From: an uncultured cyanobacterium
GTDB taxonomy: Bacteria; Cyanobacteriota; Cyanobacteriia; Cyanobacteriales; Nostocaceae
Direction: 5' to 3'
Length of the DNA stretch: 64,000 nucleotides
Assembly (NCBI GenBank): GCA_903848645.1
Contig: CAINGU010000037.1
Coordinates: 62,001-126,000, forward strand
In this document: positions 35,337 to 43,887 of the stretch, piece by piece
Position numbering within the stretch: the stretch's first letter is position 1
Layout of the letters: each line of letters opens with the position of its first letter
Position numbers and translations under genes: made by a program
The notes under the pieces: generated by a model
Told to the model about the DNA's origin: nothing
What the model saw: only the letters and a program-made list of their open reading frames with translations
The model's database searches: none

Positions 35337-37613
35337 TTAAGAAAATTGCCGTTTTAAAGCTGCAAAAACCGGACAAGGGGCTGATGTTTGTAAATTCTCC
35401 GGTTTACTCCAAGTAAAGGGGGCTTTTTTAGCCGCAGACATCCATAAAAGTTTTTTTGCTCTTGTCATAGCAACATAAAGTAAACGATATTCTTCGGCAA
35501 TTTTTAGGTATTTTGATGCTTCCGAAGCTTGCTGAATATCAGGTATGGGTTTTTGATGAAGTCCAGCGCGAATTTGAGCGCGGGCAACTTCTGATAAAGT
35601 AAAATCACCTAAAAATTGTCCTTGAGGTGGAATCCAAAATTTGCCAGGAATTACATTTTCATGGAGAAACGGCAAAAATACATAATCCCAGTCTAGCCCT
35701 TTGGCTTTGTGCATGGTAATAATTGTTAATTGCCCTTCTTTAGTATATTGTTTTTCTACATCTTCTGGTTCTACTGGTTCAAATCTTTCGGAACTGACAA
35801 TTTCACTTAAAGCTGATATCATCTCCCAAATAGAACTATTCCCAAAAATTTGCTGATTTACTCTTTCTGCAAGTTTATCCGCAGTGGCTAATTCTGCTTG
35901 ATCATATTTTAATGTTAAAGCAAAAAAGGAAATTATTTGATAAAAAGGTAGTTCTAAATAAGCACGAAGTAAACTCCGACAAATATGAGCCGCTTTTTGC
36001 ACTATTTCTGTTTGGGGTGTGGTTAAAGGACCTGGGTATAAAAATTCTTCAGGTAAACTAGCTAGAGTATTAATATCTTGAGTAGGAATTAATTGACGTT
36101 CGACAAGAACATCTAAAGTAGCTTTGAGATAATCGGGAGAATGGGGACGTTCACAAAATTGCAATAATGATAAAATTTCTTGAGGAACATGAGAACGACG
36201 TTCTTTTTCTCCCACATCATAAAGTTTAATTTTATGTTCTTTACATATCGGTTCTAACGCAGCAGCTAACCATCTTCCTTGCCGATTTTCTCGGACTAAT
36301 ATCGCAGCACAAGATTGAGGATTTTCTGTAAATAACTCAATGACTCTTTGGGACAGTAATGTAACTGTATGATGAATATCACTAGGGGTATAAAGTTCTA
36401 ATCCCTTTCCTACTGGTTCAGGGTTTCCTTCTAGTTGATTAACTGGTTGAATTTTCTGATCTTGAAATGGTGTTTGTTGATATTTAGTTTTGGCAAAATC
36501 CTGATTATTCACCCATGCTAAAGCAAAGTTAGCAGCATCAATAATTATTTGTGTACTTCTACCAGCTTGGGACATTTGAGCTAGTTTATTTGTACTTTGA
36601 CAATCTTGGCAAAACTCCCGAAAATAAAGAGGATCTGCGGGAGTAAAAGTAGAATTAATCGCTTGATTAGGATCACCAACTCTAATTAAATTTAAAGTTG
36701 ATTTATCTACATTCTCCTCAGATTTTTTACCAGCTAGTCTTTCTAATAAATCGGTTTGTAATGGACTAGAATCTTGAGCTTCATCTTCAAAAACAGCCAA
36801 AACTTTATTCTGTTCAATCTGGCAGATATGGGGATTTTTTAACACTTTTAAAGCAGCCAAAATCATATCATCGTAATCAATAAAATCCTGCAACTGCATT
36901 AATTTTTGATATTCTGCATATAATCCAGCCGCAACTCTTAAAATTCCATATTTATCTGGAGTTTGTTCACTCCACTTTAATAAATCTTCTGGTAATATTT
37001 CCGAACTTTTTGCTTCATGAATCACAGTATAAGCTAAATCTGGTAATATTTCTGTTCGCAGCACCGACTGACGACGTAATTTTTCGGTTTCTTCCCCATC
37101 AAATTGCTGTCCTGCAAGTAACCGCAGATAAATTTCGGGATGATTAGCAATCCATTTTTCTACAGCTATGCGGATAAACCTGTGACTTTGGTTTGGTGTG
37201 ATTAATGTCGCATTTTCTAACTGTAACCCTGATAAAGTCGGATGACGACTAGCAATAATTAAGGCTAAACCATGTAAGGTATAAACTGCAAATCCCGTTT
37301 GTGGTAAAGATAATTCTTTTAATTTTTCCCGAATTTTATATTTAATATTAGCAGTAGCAGAACGGGTAAAAGTCACAACTATTAACTGTTTATATTCCTT
37401 ATTGCCTGTATTTAGATAATACTCATATTGACGAGCAATAGCGATCGCCGCAGCCGCAGCCATTCCCGTAGATTTACCCGCTCCAGGCACAGCAGAAACC
37501 GCCAATGGACCCGATTGCCAATCAGCCATTTCTATTTGTCCTGGGCGCAGTTGGGCGCGAATTTTGGTAATATTTTCTTTTAATTTAGAAATAGGTGATT
37601 GGTCATTGGTCAT
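35337..37613 (-). CDS. UvrD/PcrA-like superfamily 1 DNA helicase
   Basis: A 758-residue SF1A helicase: Q-motif-like RPGQIEMADW, Walker A AVPGAGKSTGM at 41-51, motif II VFEDEAQDSSPLQ, motif III LIRVGDPNQAIN, motif V TIITMHKAKGLDWDYVF and motif VI YRLLYVAMTRAKKLLW. It would unwind DNA 3' to 5' in repair or recombination; it is distinct from standard UvrD by length and spacing, so I give no gene name. The first codons (MTNDQSPI) are made of TTGGTCA-type heptamer repeats, so the repeat has been adopted as the translation start. Confidence 0.9.
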   Translation of the reverse strand: MTNDQSPISKLKENITKIRAQLRPGQIEMADWQSGPLAVSAVPGAGKSTGMAAAAAIAIARQYEYYLNTGNKEYKQLIVVTFTRSATANIKYKIREKLKELSLPQTGFAVYTLHGLALIIASRHPTLSGLQLENATLITPNQSHRFIRIAVEKWIANHPEIYLRLLAGQQFDGEETEKLRRQSVLRTEILPDLAYTVIHEAKSSEILPEDLLKWSEQTPDKYGILRVAAGLYAEYQKLMQLQDFIDYDDMILAALKVLKNPHICQIEQNKVLAVFEDEAQDSSPLQTDLLERLAGKKSEENVDKSTLNLIRVGDPNQAINSTFTPADPLYFREFCQDCQSTNKLAQMSQAGRSTQIIIDAANFALAWVNNQDFAKTKYQQTPFQDQKIQPVNQLEGNPEPVGKGLELYTPSDIHHTVTLLSQRVIELFTENPQSCAAILVRENRQGRWLAAALEPICKEHKIKLYDVGEKERRSHVPQEILSLLQFCERPHSPDYLKATLDVLVERQLIPTQDINTLASLPEEFLYPGPLTTPQTEIVQKAAHICRSLLRAYLELPFYQIISFFALTLKYDQAELATADKLAERVNQQIFGNSSIWEMISALSEIVSSERFEPVEPEDVEKQYTKEGQLTIITMHKAKGLDWDYVFLPFLHENVIPGKFWIPPQGQFLGDFTLSEVARAQIRAGLHQKPIPDIQQASEASKYLKIAEEYRLLYVAMTRAKKLLWMSAAKKAPFTWSKPENLQTSAPCPVFAALKRQFS

Positions 37614-37697
37614 TGGTTATTAGTTATTGGGGAAACATCTTCACCCTGCTTTTTACCTCTTGCTTTTTTCCCTGTTCCCTTTATTAATTATTCGTAA

Positions 37698-38783
37698 TTA
37701 TTCGTCAATCTGCCAAGCATCTTTGGTAAAATCTTCATCTAAGATTTTCTTAGGACGAACCAGAACAATCATTTTTCCTAGGAGAGGAATTTTTGGTGCA
37801 GTTTCAAACCATTGAAAGTCAATACTATCACCGTTCTCAAATACAAAGTAGTTAGAAATATCCCATTCTCTTTGAGCGCGATCTATAACGATCATGATTG
37901 GTTCAACTTTGTTTTGATGTGGGTTAGGGAAAATATCGCTATTACCAATGACGACAACAGGATCTTCTGCATTTAGTAGGACTTTCCATCCTGGTAATGC
38001 TACCCAAGCTTGTGATCCGGTAAATTTAACAATGCGAAATGGTTGAATTTCCGTAATAAATGGTACTGCTTTTAATATTTCTGCTGTTAATGGCAATTCA
38101 CCTACTACTGGTAAAATCCGGGGTAAATCTTCATCCGTCTCCAGACGATAAAATGGCAGAATGGGTGGAGCAATTTTGGGAGTAACGCTAAAATCCATTA
38201 ACAGTTGTTCTAGTTGTTTTCTAGCTGTTTCTGAATGAGCAAAGCGTAAACCCTTAGCTATTAAGCGTGATCTCTCTGACAAATCAGATTTTTGTTTCGC
38301 ATATTTCCATGATTGATAGGCGATCGCATCTCCTGGATGTTTACTAAAACCTTCTGGTAAATTAGGAAACCAAGAATAATCTTTAACTGCTTTAGCTATA
38401 TCCCTAACTACATCTGCATCTAGCTTGTGCTGAAAGGTTAAATCCGCAGTAGTAGCACGGTCTTCTTGAGTTAGTCCACGTAATTCATATAACACATCAC
38501 TACTTTTAGCATTGTAATATGCTAATGTTTCTGGCGATGAACCACATTTTTCCATAGAATTGTAAACTTGAGAGCCAACAATCACCTGATTTTGTTGAAT
38601 TGGCTCAAATCCAGTGGCTTCAAAGATATCTTGGGGATTGTAACCGTTTTTTTGCAGGTACGCGATTGCTTGTCCCCATTCCACCCAGTTACCCTGTTTT
38701 TGTCTCAGCTTGACTAATAATTCTGTTGCTGTCTGTGCTGTATCCTGTTCAGGATTTTGAAGATTGGGCTGTAGTTCGGTCAT
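37698..38783 (-). CDS. raf1: RuBisCO accumulation factor 1
   Basis: A 361-residue chaperone that assembles RbcL dimers into the RbcL8 core. The N-terminal helical domain has VEWGQAIAYLQKNGYNPQDIFEATGFEP and SPETLAYYNAKSSDVLYELRGL; the C-terminal beta domain has LPFYRLETDEDLPRILPVVGELP. The pattern is specific to Raf1 of cyanobacteria and chloroplasts. The ATG at 38783 is preferred; the TTG two codons upstream is only a possible alternative. Confidence 0.95.
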   Translation of the reverse strand: MTELQPNLQNPEQDTAQTATELLVKLRQKQGNWVEWGQAIAYLQKNGYNPQDIFEATGFEPIQQNQVIVGSQVYNSMEKCGSSPETLAYYNAKSSDVLYELRGLTQEDRATTADLTFQHKLDADVVRDIAKAVKDYSWFPNLPEGFSKHPGDAIAYQSWKYAKQKSDLSERSRLIAKGLRFAHSETARKQLEQLLMDFSVTPKIAPPILPFYRLETDEDLPRILPVVGELPLTAEILKAVPFITEIQPFRIVKFTGSQAWVALPGWKVLLNAEDPVVVIGNSDIFPNPHQNKVEPIMIVIDRAQREWDISNYFVFENGDSIDFQWFETAPKIPLLGKMIVLVRPKKILDEDFTKDAWQIDE

Positions 38784-39031
38784 AATCAAAAAGTGGGCGT
38801 TTAAAGTTAATACTATCTGATAGTTGTGAAGAAATATAAAGTTGGGAAACTATCTTCTATATGTATTTTGACTTATTACCTATCAAAATAGTCAGAATAA
38901 AATAGGCTGGATATATAATTGTAAAATTCTTGTATCAAAGATGTTTGTAACTTACTGGGTTTTTCCATGCTATTCTTAACATCATACAAGTACGAAATAT
39001 AACAAACTAGAAGTTAGCATGACTATAATTT

Positions 39032-39988
39032 ATGGATAATCAAAATCTTGAAGCTCAAAAAAACCTCCGTCAACCTATGACTCTCGAACGCCCCAAAAAA
39101 CTCAAAATCCTGGTTGTTGACGATGAACCAGATAATCTGGATCTACTGTATCGTACCTTTCGCCGTGATTTTCAGGTGCTAAAGGCTGAGAGTGGAGTTC
39201 AGGCTTTACAACTATTGGATGAGGAGGGGGAAGTAGCAGTCATTATCTCTGATCAACGGATGCCGGAAATGAAAGGTACGGAATTTCTCAGCCGCACTGT
39301 ACCCCAATTTCCCGATACAGTGAGAATAATTTTGACTGGATTTACCGATATTGAAGATTTGGTAGAAGCAATTAACGCTGGCCAGGTATATAAGTATATC
39401 ACTAAACCTTGGGACCCCGGAGAATTAAAGGCAGTAGTCCAGAGAGCAGCAGAAACCTATGATTTGCTTAAACAGCGGACAGAACAGTTACGTCGCGCTC
39501 ATGCTCACATGGATTTATTGACTGTTTTGGTACAAGTAACTCAAGCGGGATCTGGGTTAGAAGATACCCTCAAACCCCTTGCTCAAGCCTTTGCTGAAAC
39601 TTTAGCGGCAGATCACTGTATTTTACAGCTAGTAAAGAATAATACCTTAATCAAGACTCAGGGGATTTATAGCGAGACTGGTACTATAGAAAATTGGTTA
39701 GAACAAGATCCACTGAGTCAGGAAGCGATCGCTACTAAGGAAATGCAACTTTGCCTCAATATACCTAAAGATACTAATTTAAATAGTGTCAATTACTATC
39801 AAGATAATAATGTCAAAGCACATTTGGTAATTCCTATTAGCTATCGCAGTCAAACTGTAGGGATGTTATCAATTCAATGGCAAGAATCATGCAGTTTGCG
39901 AGAAGATGAACTCAGACTGATTCATCTATCAGCCGAATTACTCGCAATCTCCCTTGCTAGTAGTTGCTGCTCTTTAAAAGAAGAATAG
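39032..39988 (+). CDS. Receiver-GAF response regulator
   Basis: A 318-residue two-domain protein. Residues about 24-145 are a CheY-like receiver with acidic Asp30 and Asp31, phospho-acceptor Asp74 (IISDQRMPEMKG), Thr102 and Lys125 (YITKPW). A helical linker leads to a GAF domain (about 165-315, LAADHCILQLVKNN and AHLVIPISYRSQTVGMLSIQW). No DNA-binding or enzymatic output is present, so it likely acts by protein contact. No kinase is adjacent; the 248-bp region upstream contains no other gene. Confidence 0.85.
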   Translation: MDNQNLEAQKNLRQPMTLERPKKLKILVVDDEPDNLDLLYRTFRRDFQVLKAESGVQALQLLDEEGEVAVIISDQRMPEMKGTEFLSRTVPQFPDTVRIILTGFTDIEDLVEAINAGQVYKYITKPWDPGELKAVVQRAAETYDLLKQRTEQLRRAHAHMDLLTVLVQVTQAGSGLEDTLKPLAQAFAETLAADHCILQLVKNNTLIKTQGIYSETGTIENWLEQDPLSQEAIATKEMQLCLNIPKDTNLNSVNYYQDNNVKAHLVIPISYRSQTVGMLSIQWQESCSLREDELRLIHLSAELLAISLASSCCSLKEE

Positions 39989-40023
<35 letters not shown>

Positions 40024-40084
40024 AGAAAGAAATTCCTTACCTATTATAGGAATCATAAATGATATTTGAAAGATTTTAAGTAGT

Positions 40085-40139
40085 GTAGGGTGGGCAATGC
40101 CCACTCAAATCCCCCTCCGGTGGGCATTGCCCACCCTAC
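40085..40139. repeat. Perfect 20-bp inverted repeat
   Basis: GTAGGGTGGGCAATGCCCAC (40085-40104) and its exact complement (40120-40139) flank 15 bp. Each arm is itself a GTGGGCAATGCCCAC-type palindrome, so a cruciform or nested hairpin is possible. Confidence 0.85.
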
Positions 40140-40170
40140 GTATATTTCAAAAATCAAATATTAGTCCTAT

Positions 40171-40202
40171 ACCTATTACCTATTACCTATTACCTATTAC
40201 CT
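40171..40202 (+). repeat. ACCTATT heptamer tandem repeat
   Basis: Four copies of ACCTATT end 7 bp before the menG start codon. This STRR occupies the place of the expected ribosome binding site, so menG translation starts from an atypical leader. Confidence 0.9.
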
Positions 40203-40208
40203 TAATAA

Positions 40209-40898
40209 ATGAGTAACGAAGTTCGCACTATATTTAATCGGATTGCTCCTGTATATGATCAACTTAATGATCAGTTAAGCTTAGGACAACACCGTATTTG
40301 GAAAGAAATGACAGTCAAATGGAGCGCAGCTAAACCCGGTGATATTGGGTTAGATTTGTGTTGTGGTAGTGGTGATTTAACTTTTCGGTTAGCACGTCAT
40401 GTAGGAATGACAAGCCAAGTTTATGGAGTTGATTTTTCAGCTAACTTACTGAATACTGCTCAAGCACGCTCTCAAAATTACTATCCCCAACTCCCTATCA
40501 CTTGGATAGAAGCAGATGTATTAAATTTACCTTTTGACAATAATTATTTTGATGCAGTCACTATGGGTTATGGATTAAGAAATGTTAAAGATATTCCTCG
40601 TAGTCTGCAAGAAATCCACCGTGTTCTTAAACCAGGTGCAAAGGCCGCAATTTTAGACTTTCATCGTCCTAGTAATGAACTGTTCCGCGCTGTGCAACAG
40701 TGGTATTTAGATAATTGTGTCGTTCCTATGGCCACTAATCTAGGCTTAAAGGAAGAATATGCTTATATTAGCCCTAGTTTAGACCGCTTCCCCACGGGGA
40801 GAGAGCAAATAGAGTTAGCCAGTCAAGCTGGTTTTGTGGATGCCACACACTATCCCATTGCTAACGGTATGATGGGAGTATTAGTAGTCAGCAAATAA
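40209..40898 (+). CDS. menG: Demethylphylloquinone (2-phytyl-1,4-naphthoquinone) methyltransferase
   Basis: A 229-residue UbiE/MenG SAM-dependent methyltransferase. Motifs are [17 protein letters not shown] at the start, [20 protein letters not shown] (SAM-binding motif I, about 46-65), [27 protein letters not shown] and the [15 protein letters not shown] tail. In cyanobacteria the enzyme performs the last methylation in phylloquinone synthesis for photosystem I. Unusually, heptamer repeats stand both directly upstream and downstream. Confidence 0.93.
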   Translation: MSNEVRTIFNRIAPVYDQLNDQLSLGQHRIWKEMTVKWSAAKPGDIGLDLCCGSGDLTFRLARHVGMTSQVYGVDFSANLLNTAQARSQNYYPQLPITWIEADVLNLPFDNNYFDAVTMGYGLRNVKDIPRSLQEIHRVLKPGAKAAILDFHRPSNELFRAVQQWYLDNCVVPMATNLGLKEEYAYISPSLDRFPTGREQIELASQAGFVDATHYPIANGMMGVLVVSK

Positions 40899-40910
40899 AA
40901 ACTCCTACCC

Positions 40911-40987
40911 AATCACCAATCACCAATCACCAATCACCAATCACCAATCACCCATTACCCATTACCCATTACCCATTACCCATTACC
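40911..40987 (+). repeat. CACCAAT / CATTACC heptamer tandem repeats
   Basis: About five CACCAAT units pass into about four CATTACC units between menG and the DUF445 gene. The unit change within the array suggests a point-mutated heptamer that was then amplified. Confidence 0.9.
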
Positions 40988-41001
40988 TAATCCAAAAGCC
41001 T

Positions 41002-42255
41002 GTGGATTTGTCTCAAATTTTATTATACATATCACCCCCACTCCTGGGTGGATTAATTGGCTATTATACAAACGATATAGCCATAAAAATGTTATTTCGT
41101 CCTTACAAAGCAGTTTATATTTTCGGACGGAAATTACCCTTTACTCCTGGTTTAATTCCCAGTAATCAGGAGAGATTGGGACAAAATATTGCTAATGCGA
41201 TTATGAAGTCGTTACTGACTCCAGAAGAACTGCAAAATCTGGCACGGAAACTCCTACAACCTGAAAGGCTACAAGGCGGAATTTTCTGGTTATTACGTCT
41301 AGTAGTTGATCAAGTTAAAGGGGATAAAAACCCTCGTAGCACTAAAATTTTAGCTGGGATTTTACGGGATTTATTGGGTGAATCTTTACCCCGTCTTTTG
41401 AAAGTTTTAGCGCGACAAGAAACTTTTTTGGAAACACAAATTAACCAAATATTTGACAAGGTATTACTAGAGTTTCAACTTAGTGAAGAACAATCTATCC
41501 GATTAGCTGATTGGTTATTAGAGGTGGTTTTACCTCCAGATATATTACGACAATTTATAGTTGATTTTTTAACAGATCGCACAATTCAAACTATTGATGA
41601 AAGCTTTCGAGAAAAAACCAGTGGTACTTATTGGGTAGTAGCAAATTTGTTTGGTTTAAAGAATACTCTGACTCGGTTACGGACATTTTGTTTAGATGAG
41701 AAAGAAGCAACTAATAAACGATTACAAGAATTAATCAAAGATCTAAAAATTCGTGATCGCATTAAGGGATTATTACAAAATTTATCTTTGCAAAATTTAC
41801 CAGTTGGTACAGTGCGTCAACTGCGAAAAACTATTAGAGATAGTGTGCGTCAATACCTGAAAAATAGTGGTAGTGATTTGCTCAAAGAATTAACAGAATC
41901 GGCTGATTGGGAAAGAATTTCTATTGTATTACTAAATCGGTTAAGTAGTTCACCAGTTGTTAATACTTCCTTAGAAGTTGTGGCGCGAGATTTGGCATTA
42001 ATTTTAGAGAAGTATCTAGAGAAAGATTTAGAACTGATTGTAGCTCAAGCAATTCCCATTTTATCCATAGATCAAGTGATTGTAGAACGGGTAAAATCTA
42101 CATCACCTGCTGAATTAGAAGATGCAATTGAGGGAATTGTCAGAAATGAATTACAAGCAATTGTAACTTTAGGTGGTGTTTTAGGTTTTGTTGTCGGTTT
42201 ATTGCAAGTAGGATTTTTATTTTTTAGTCAATATTATGTAGTTGGTAATGGGTAA
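41002..42255 (+). CDS. DUF445 family membrane-associated protein
   Basis: A 417-residue protein with hydrophobic segments at both ends (residues about 5-25 and 395-412) and a long helical body. The [22 protein letters not shown] and [23 protein letters not shown] motifs identify DUF445, a family of unknown function that includes YheB-type proteins. The start is GTG (41002), which gives the conserved N-terminus; heptamer repeats end just 15 bp before it. Confidence 0.88.
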   Translation: MDLSQILLYISPPLLGGLIGYYTNDIAIKMLFRPYKAVYIFGRKLPFTPGLIPSNQERLGQNIANAIMKSLLTPEELQNLARKLLQPERLQGGIFWLLRLVVDQVKGDKNPRSTKILAGILRDLLGESLPRLLKVLARQETFLETQINQIFDKVLLEFQLSEEQSIRLADWLLEVVLPPDILRQFIVDFLTDRTIQTIDESFREKTSGTYWVVANLFGLKNTLTRLRTFCLDEKEATNKRLQELIKDLKIRDRIKGLLQNLSLQNLPVGTVRQLRKTIRDSVRQYLKNSGSDLLKELTESADWERISIVLLNRLSSSPVVNTSLEVVARDLALILEKYLEKDLELIVAQAIPILSIDQVIVERVKSTSPAELEDAIEGIVRNELQAIVTLGGVLGFVVGLLQVGFLFFSQYYVVGNG

Positions 42256-42260
42256 TTTCT

Positions 42261-42321
42261 ACTGACAACTAACAACTAACAACTGACAACTGACAATTAA
42301 CAACTGACAATTAACAACTGA
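42261..42321 (+). repeat. AACTGAC/AACTAAC heptamer tandem repeat
   Basis: Seven-base units (AACTAAC, AACTGAC, AATTAAC variants) run for about 60 bp after the DUF445 stop and end immediately before the stop codon of the minus-strand small gene at 42326. Confidence 0.85.
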
Positions 42322-42325
42322 CTAG

Positions 42326-42505
42326 TTAAGACTGTTGTTTACCCCTAGAATCAGATTCTTTTTTCCAGCATCGTTCTAAAAGTTGAATTCGCCAAAGAAT
42401 GGCAAAGCGTTGGGGATTCCAGATTAGTTGAGTGTCACGGCTAAATAATGGCTGGTTTAAATACTGCCAAAGAGGAAATTTAATTTTTGTGTGTTTGGAA
42501 GTCAT
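42326..42505 (-). CDS. 59-residue conserved-looking small protein
   Basis: A short frame, starting MTSKHTKIKFPLWQYLNQPLF and containing NPQRFAILWRIQLLERCWKK, a Trp-rich basic helix pair. The sequence looks like a real small cyanobacterial protein rather than chance: it is Trp/Arg-rich, has an ATG with a GGGAGG-like purine upstream on its own strand (CCTCCC in the + strand), and fills the gap exactly between repeats and the next gene. It overlaps an unlikely frame on the other strand. Function unknown. Confidence 0.6.
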   Translation of the reverse strand: MTSKHTKIKFPLWQYLNQPLFSRDTQLIWNPQRFAILWRIQLLERCWKKESDSRGKQQS

Positions 42506-42663
42506 GGGAGGAAAGATATACTATAAAATAGCTTCGGCAGTAGCTGGCAGTTTACTTAATAAATTTCAACTACTAATACCTTCATTATTTAAGATTAAAC
42601 TAGTATTTAACAATTGTCTTGGTAGAAATTGCGGAAGTTAAGAAAAGTTTACTTTTGTAAATT

Positions 42664-43743
42664 TTAAAGAAGTGGCAGTGAATTTTGCAATTGCGGCTGG
42701 GAGGAAGACTGCAATGATTGAACGCTAAAAAGAAAATTTTGATATGCCACAGACATTTGTCTAGCTACTTCATCAACAGGAACACTACCAAAACTTGTTC
42801 CTAAGCCGGGAATAGCTACTATATTAATCTGATTTTGCAAACTATTGTAATATAATTTATTATGCTGACGGATAGCCAAAAGAGTTGACCAGATAGCTTG
42901 GTACACATGATTATTACCAGCTATAGATATCTGCATTCTCAGGCTAGGTGTATGAGCAATAAATGGATGTAAGGCACGATTAGTTTCTAAAATCAAAGAT
43001 GTTCCTATAGGTTGTTCTCCTAAATATACTTCTTGAATACGTTTTTGTAAGAGGTTTTCGACATCTTTGCCAAAAAATTGCAGAGTTGAAGTATCAACAC
43101 TATTAGCAACATCTAAAGAACTAGCAGCAGTGACTACACAATCAAAAAAAGGTAGTTCTTCAATAGTACCATTAACTATTTCTACATTGGGTAAATTGGC
43201 GAAGTAGTCGGCAAAGGTTCTACATAAAAAAGTTTTAGAATCTAATAAAATTAGTTTTAGTGGGATTTCATAACTCCATAACTGACTGGAATCTAAGTTG
43301 GTAATTTTAGTTTTATAGTTTGATTTATCAATTAAAAACAGCAGATGAGAATTAAGCAGAATAAAAACAGAATCAATGTTTAAAGTAATATCAAATAATT
43401 TTTCTAATGTTAACCCTTCAGTTGTTTCTACTTGGCTAATTAATTTTTTGAGGGTATGATATACATCTAAAAACAATAATTGCAGAGGTTCATCGGCAAT
43501 AATGGGATAATGCAGGAACTTGAGATATTTTTCCAAACGACTGACAATATTTTGCATAGTGGTAAACCCTAACATAGCTGCGCCACCTTTGAGGCTATGG
43601 ATAGCACGGGATATGGCATCTAATTCATAGCGATCATCAATTGTATTTTGTAAGTTTAATAAACCTTGATATATTGTATTAAGATGTTCTTTTGCTTCTT
43701 CAATAAAGTAGCCGATAATTTTTTTAAACTCTTCTGGTTTCAT
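42664..43743 (-). CDS. Hpt domain fused to a macro-like domain
   Basis: A 359-residue protein with an unusual domain pair. Residues 1-115 are a histidine phosphotransfer domain: four-helix pattern with His49 in RAIHSLKGGAAMLGF. Residues about 155-345 resemble the macro domain: PNVEIVNGTIEELPFFDCVVTAASS (the ADP-ribose loop region), YLGEQPIGTSLILE and INIVAIPGLGTSFGSVPVDEVARQM. The usual NAANS is changed to TAASS followed by a second ANSVD, so ligand binding may differ. It could couple phosphorelay to ADP-ribose or a nucleotide signal. No kinase or receiver gene is adjacent. It lies downstream of flv1 but beyond a strong terminator, so it likely has its own promoter. Confidence 0.75.
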   Translation of the reverse strand: MKPEEFKKIIGYFIEEAKEHLNTIYQGLLNLQNTIDDRYELDAISRAIHSLKGGAAMLGFTTMQNIVSRLEKYLKFLHYPIIADEPLQLLFLDVYHTLKKLISQVETTEGLTLEKLFDITLNIDSVFILLNSHLLFLIDKSNYKTKITNLDSSQLWSYEIPLKLILLDSKTFLCRTFADYFANLPNVEIVNGTIEELPFFDCVVTAASSLDVANSVDTSTLQFFGKDVENLLQKRIQEVYLGEQPIGTSLILETNRALHPFIAHTPSLRMQISIAGNNHVYQAIWSTLLAIRQHNKLYYNSLQNQINIVAIPGLGTSFGSVPVDEVARQMSVAYQNFLFSVQSLQSSSQPQLQNSLPLL

Positions 43744-43831
43744 GGCTATTAAAAGTTAATTGGTTAGTTGTCAGTTGTTCCTTTAAATCTAGATTACCCT
43801 GTTTTAACTTCATTTATATCTCAAAGACTAA

Positions 43832-43865
43832 AAAAAACCGCCTTGGCAATGTTCCTAGGCGGTTG
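43832..43865 (-). terminator. Rho-independent terminator of the flv operon
   Basis: Read on the minus strand, AACCGCCTAGG pairs with CCAAGGCGGTT (wobble and a short loop) and runs into a T-tract (A7 on the + strand at 43831-43837). It separates the flavodiiron gene from the Hpt-macro gene. Confidence 0.88.
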
Positions 43866-43887
43866 TATAATTTATGTTAATTACTAA

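Noticed and set aside
40911..40987. Tandem heptamers that could be mistaken for a CRISPR array
   Set aside because: Units are 7 bp and directly adjacent, without spacers; no cas genes are in the window.
42432..42641. 69-codon plus-strand frame
   Set aside because: It overlaps the better-supported 59-residue minus-strand gene and has no plausible start context or composition.
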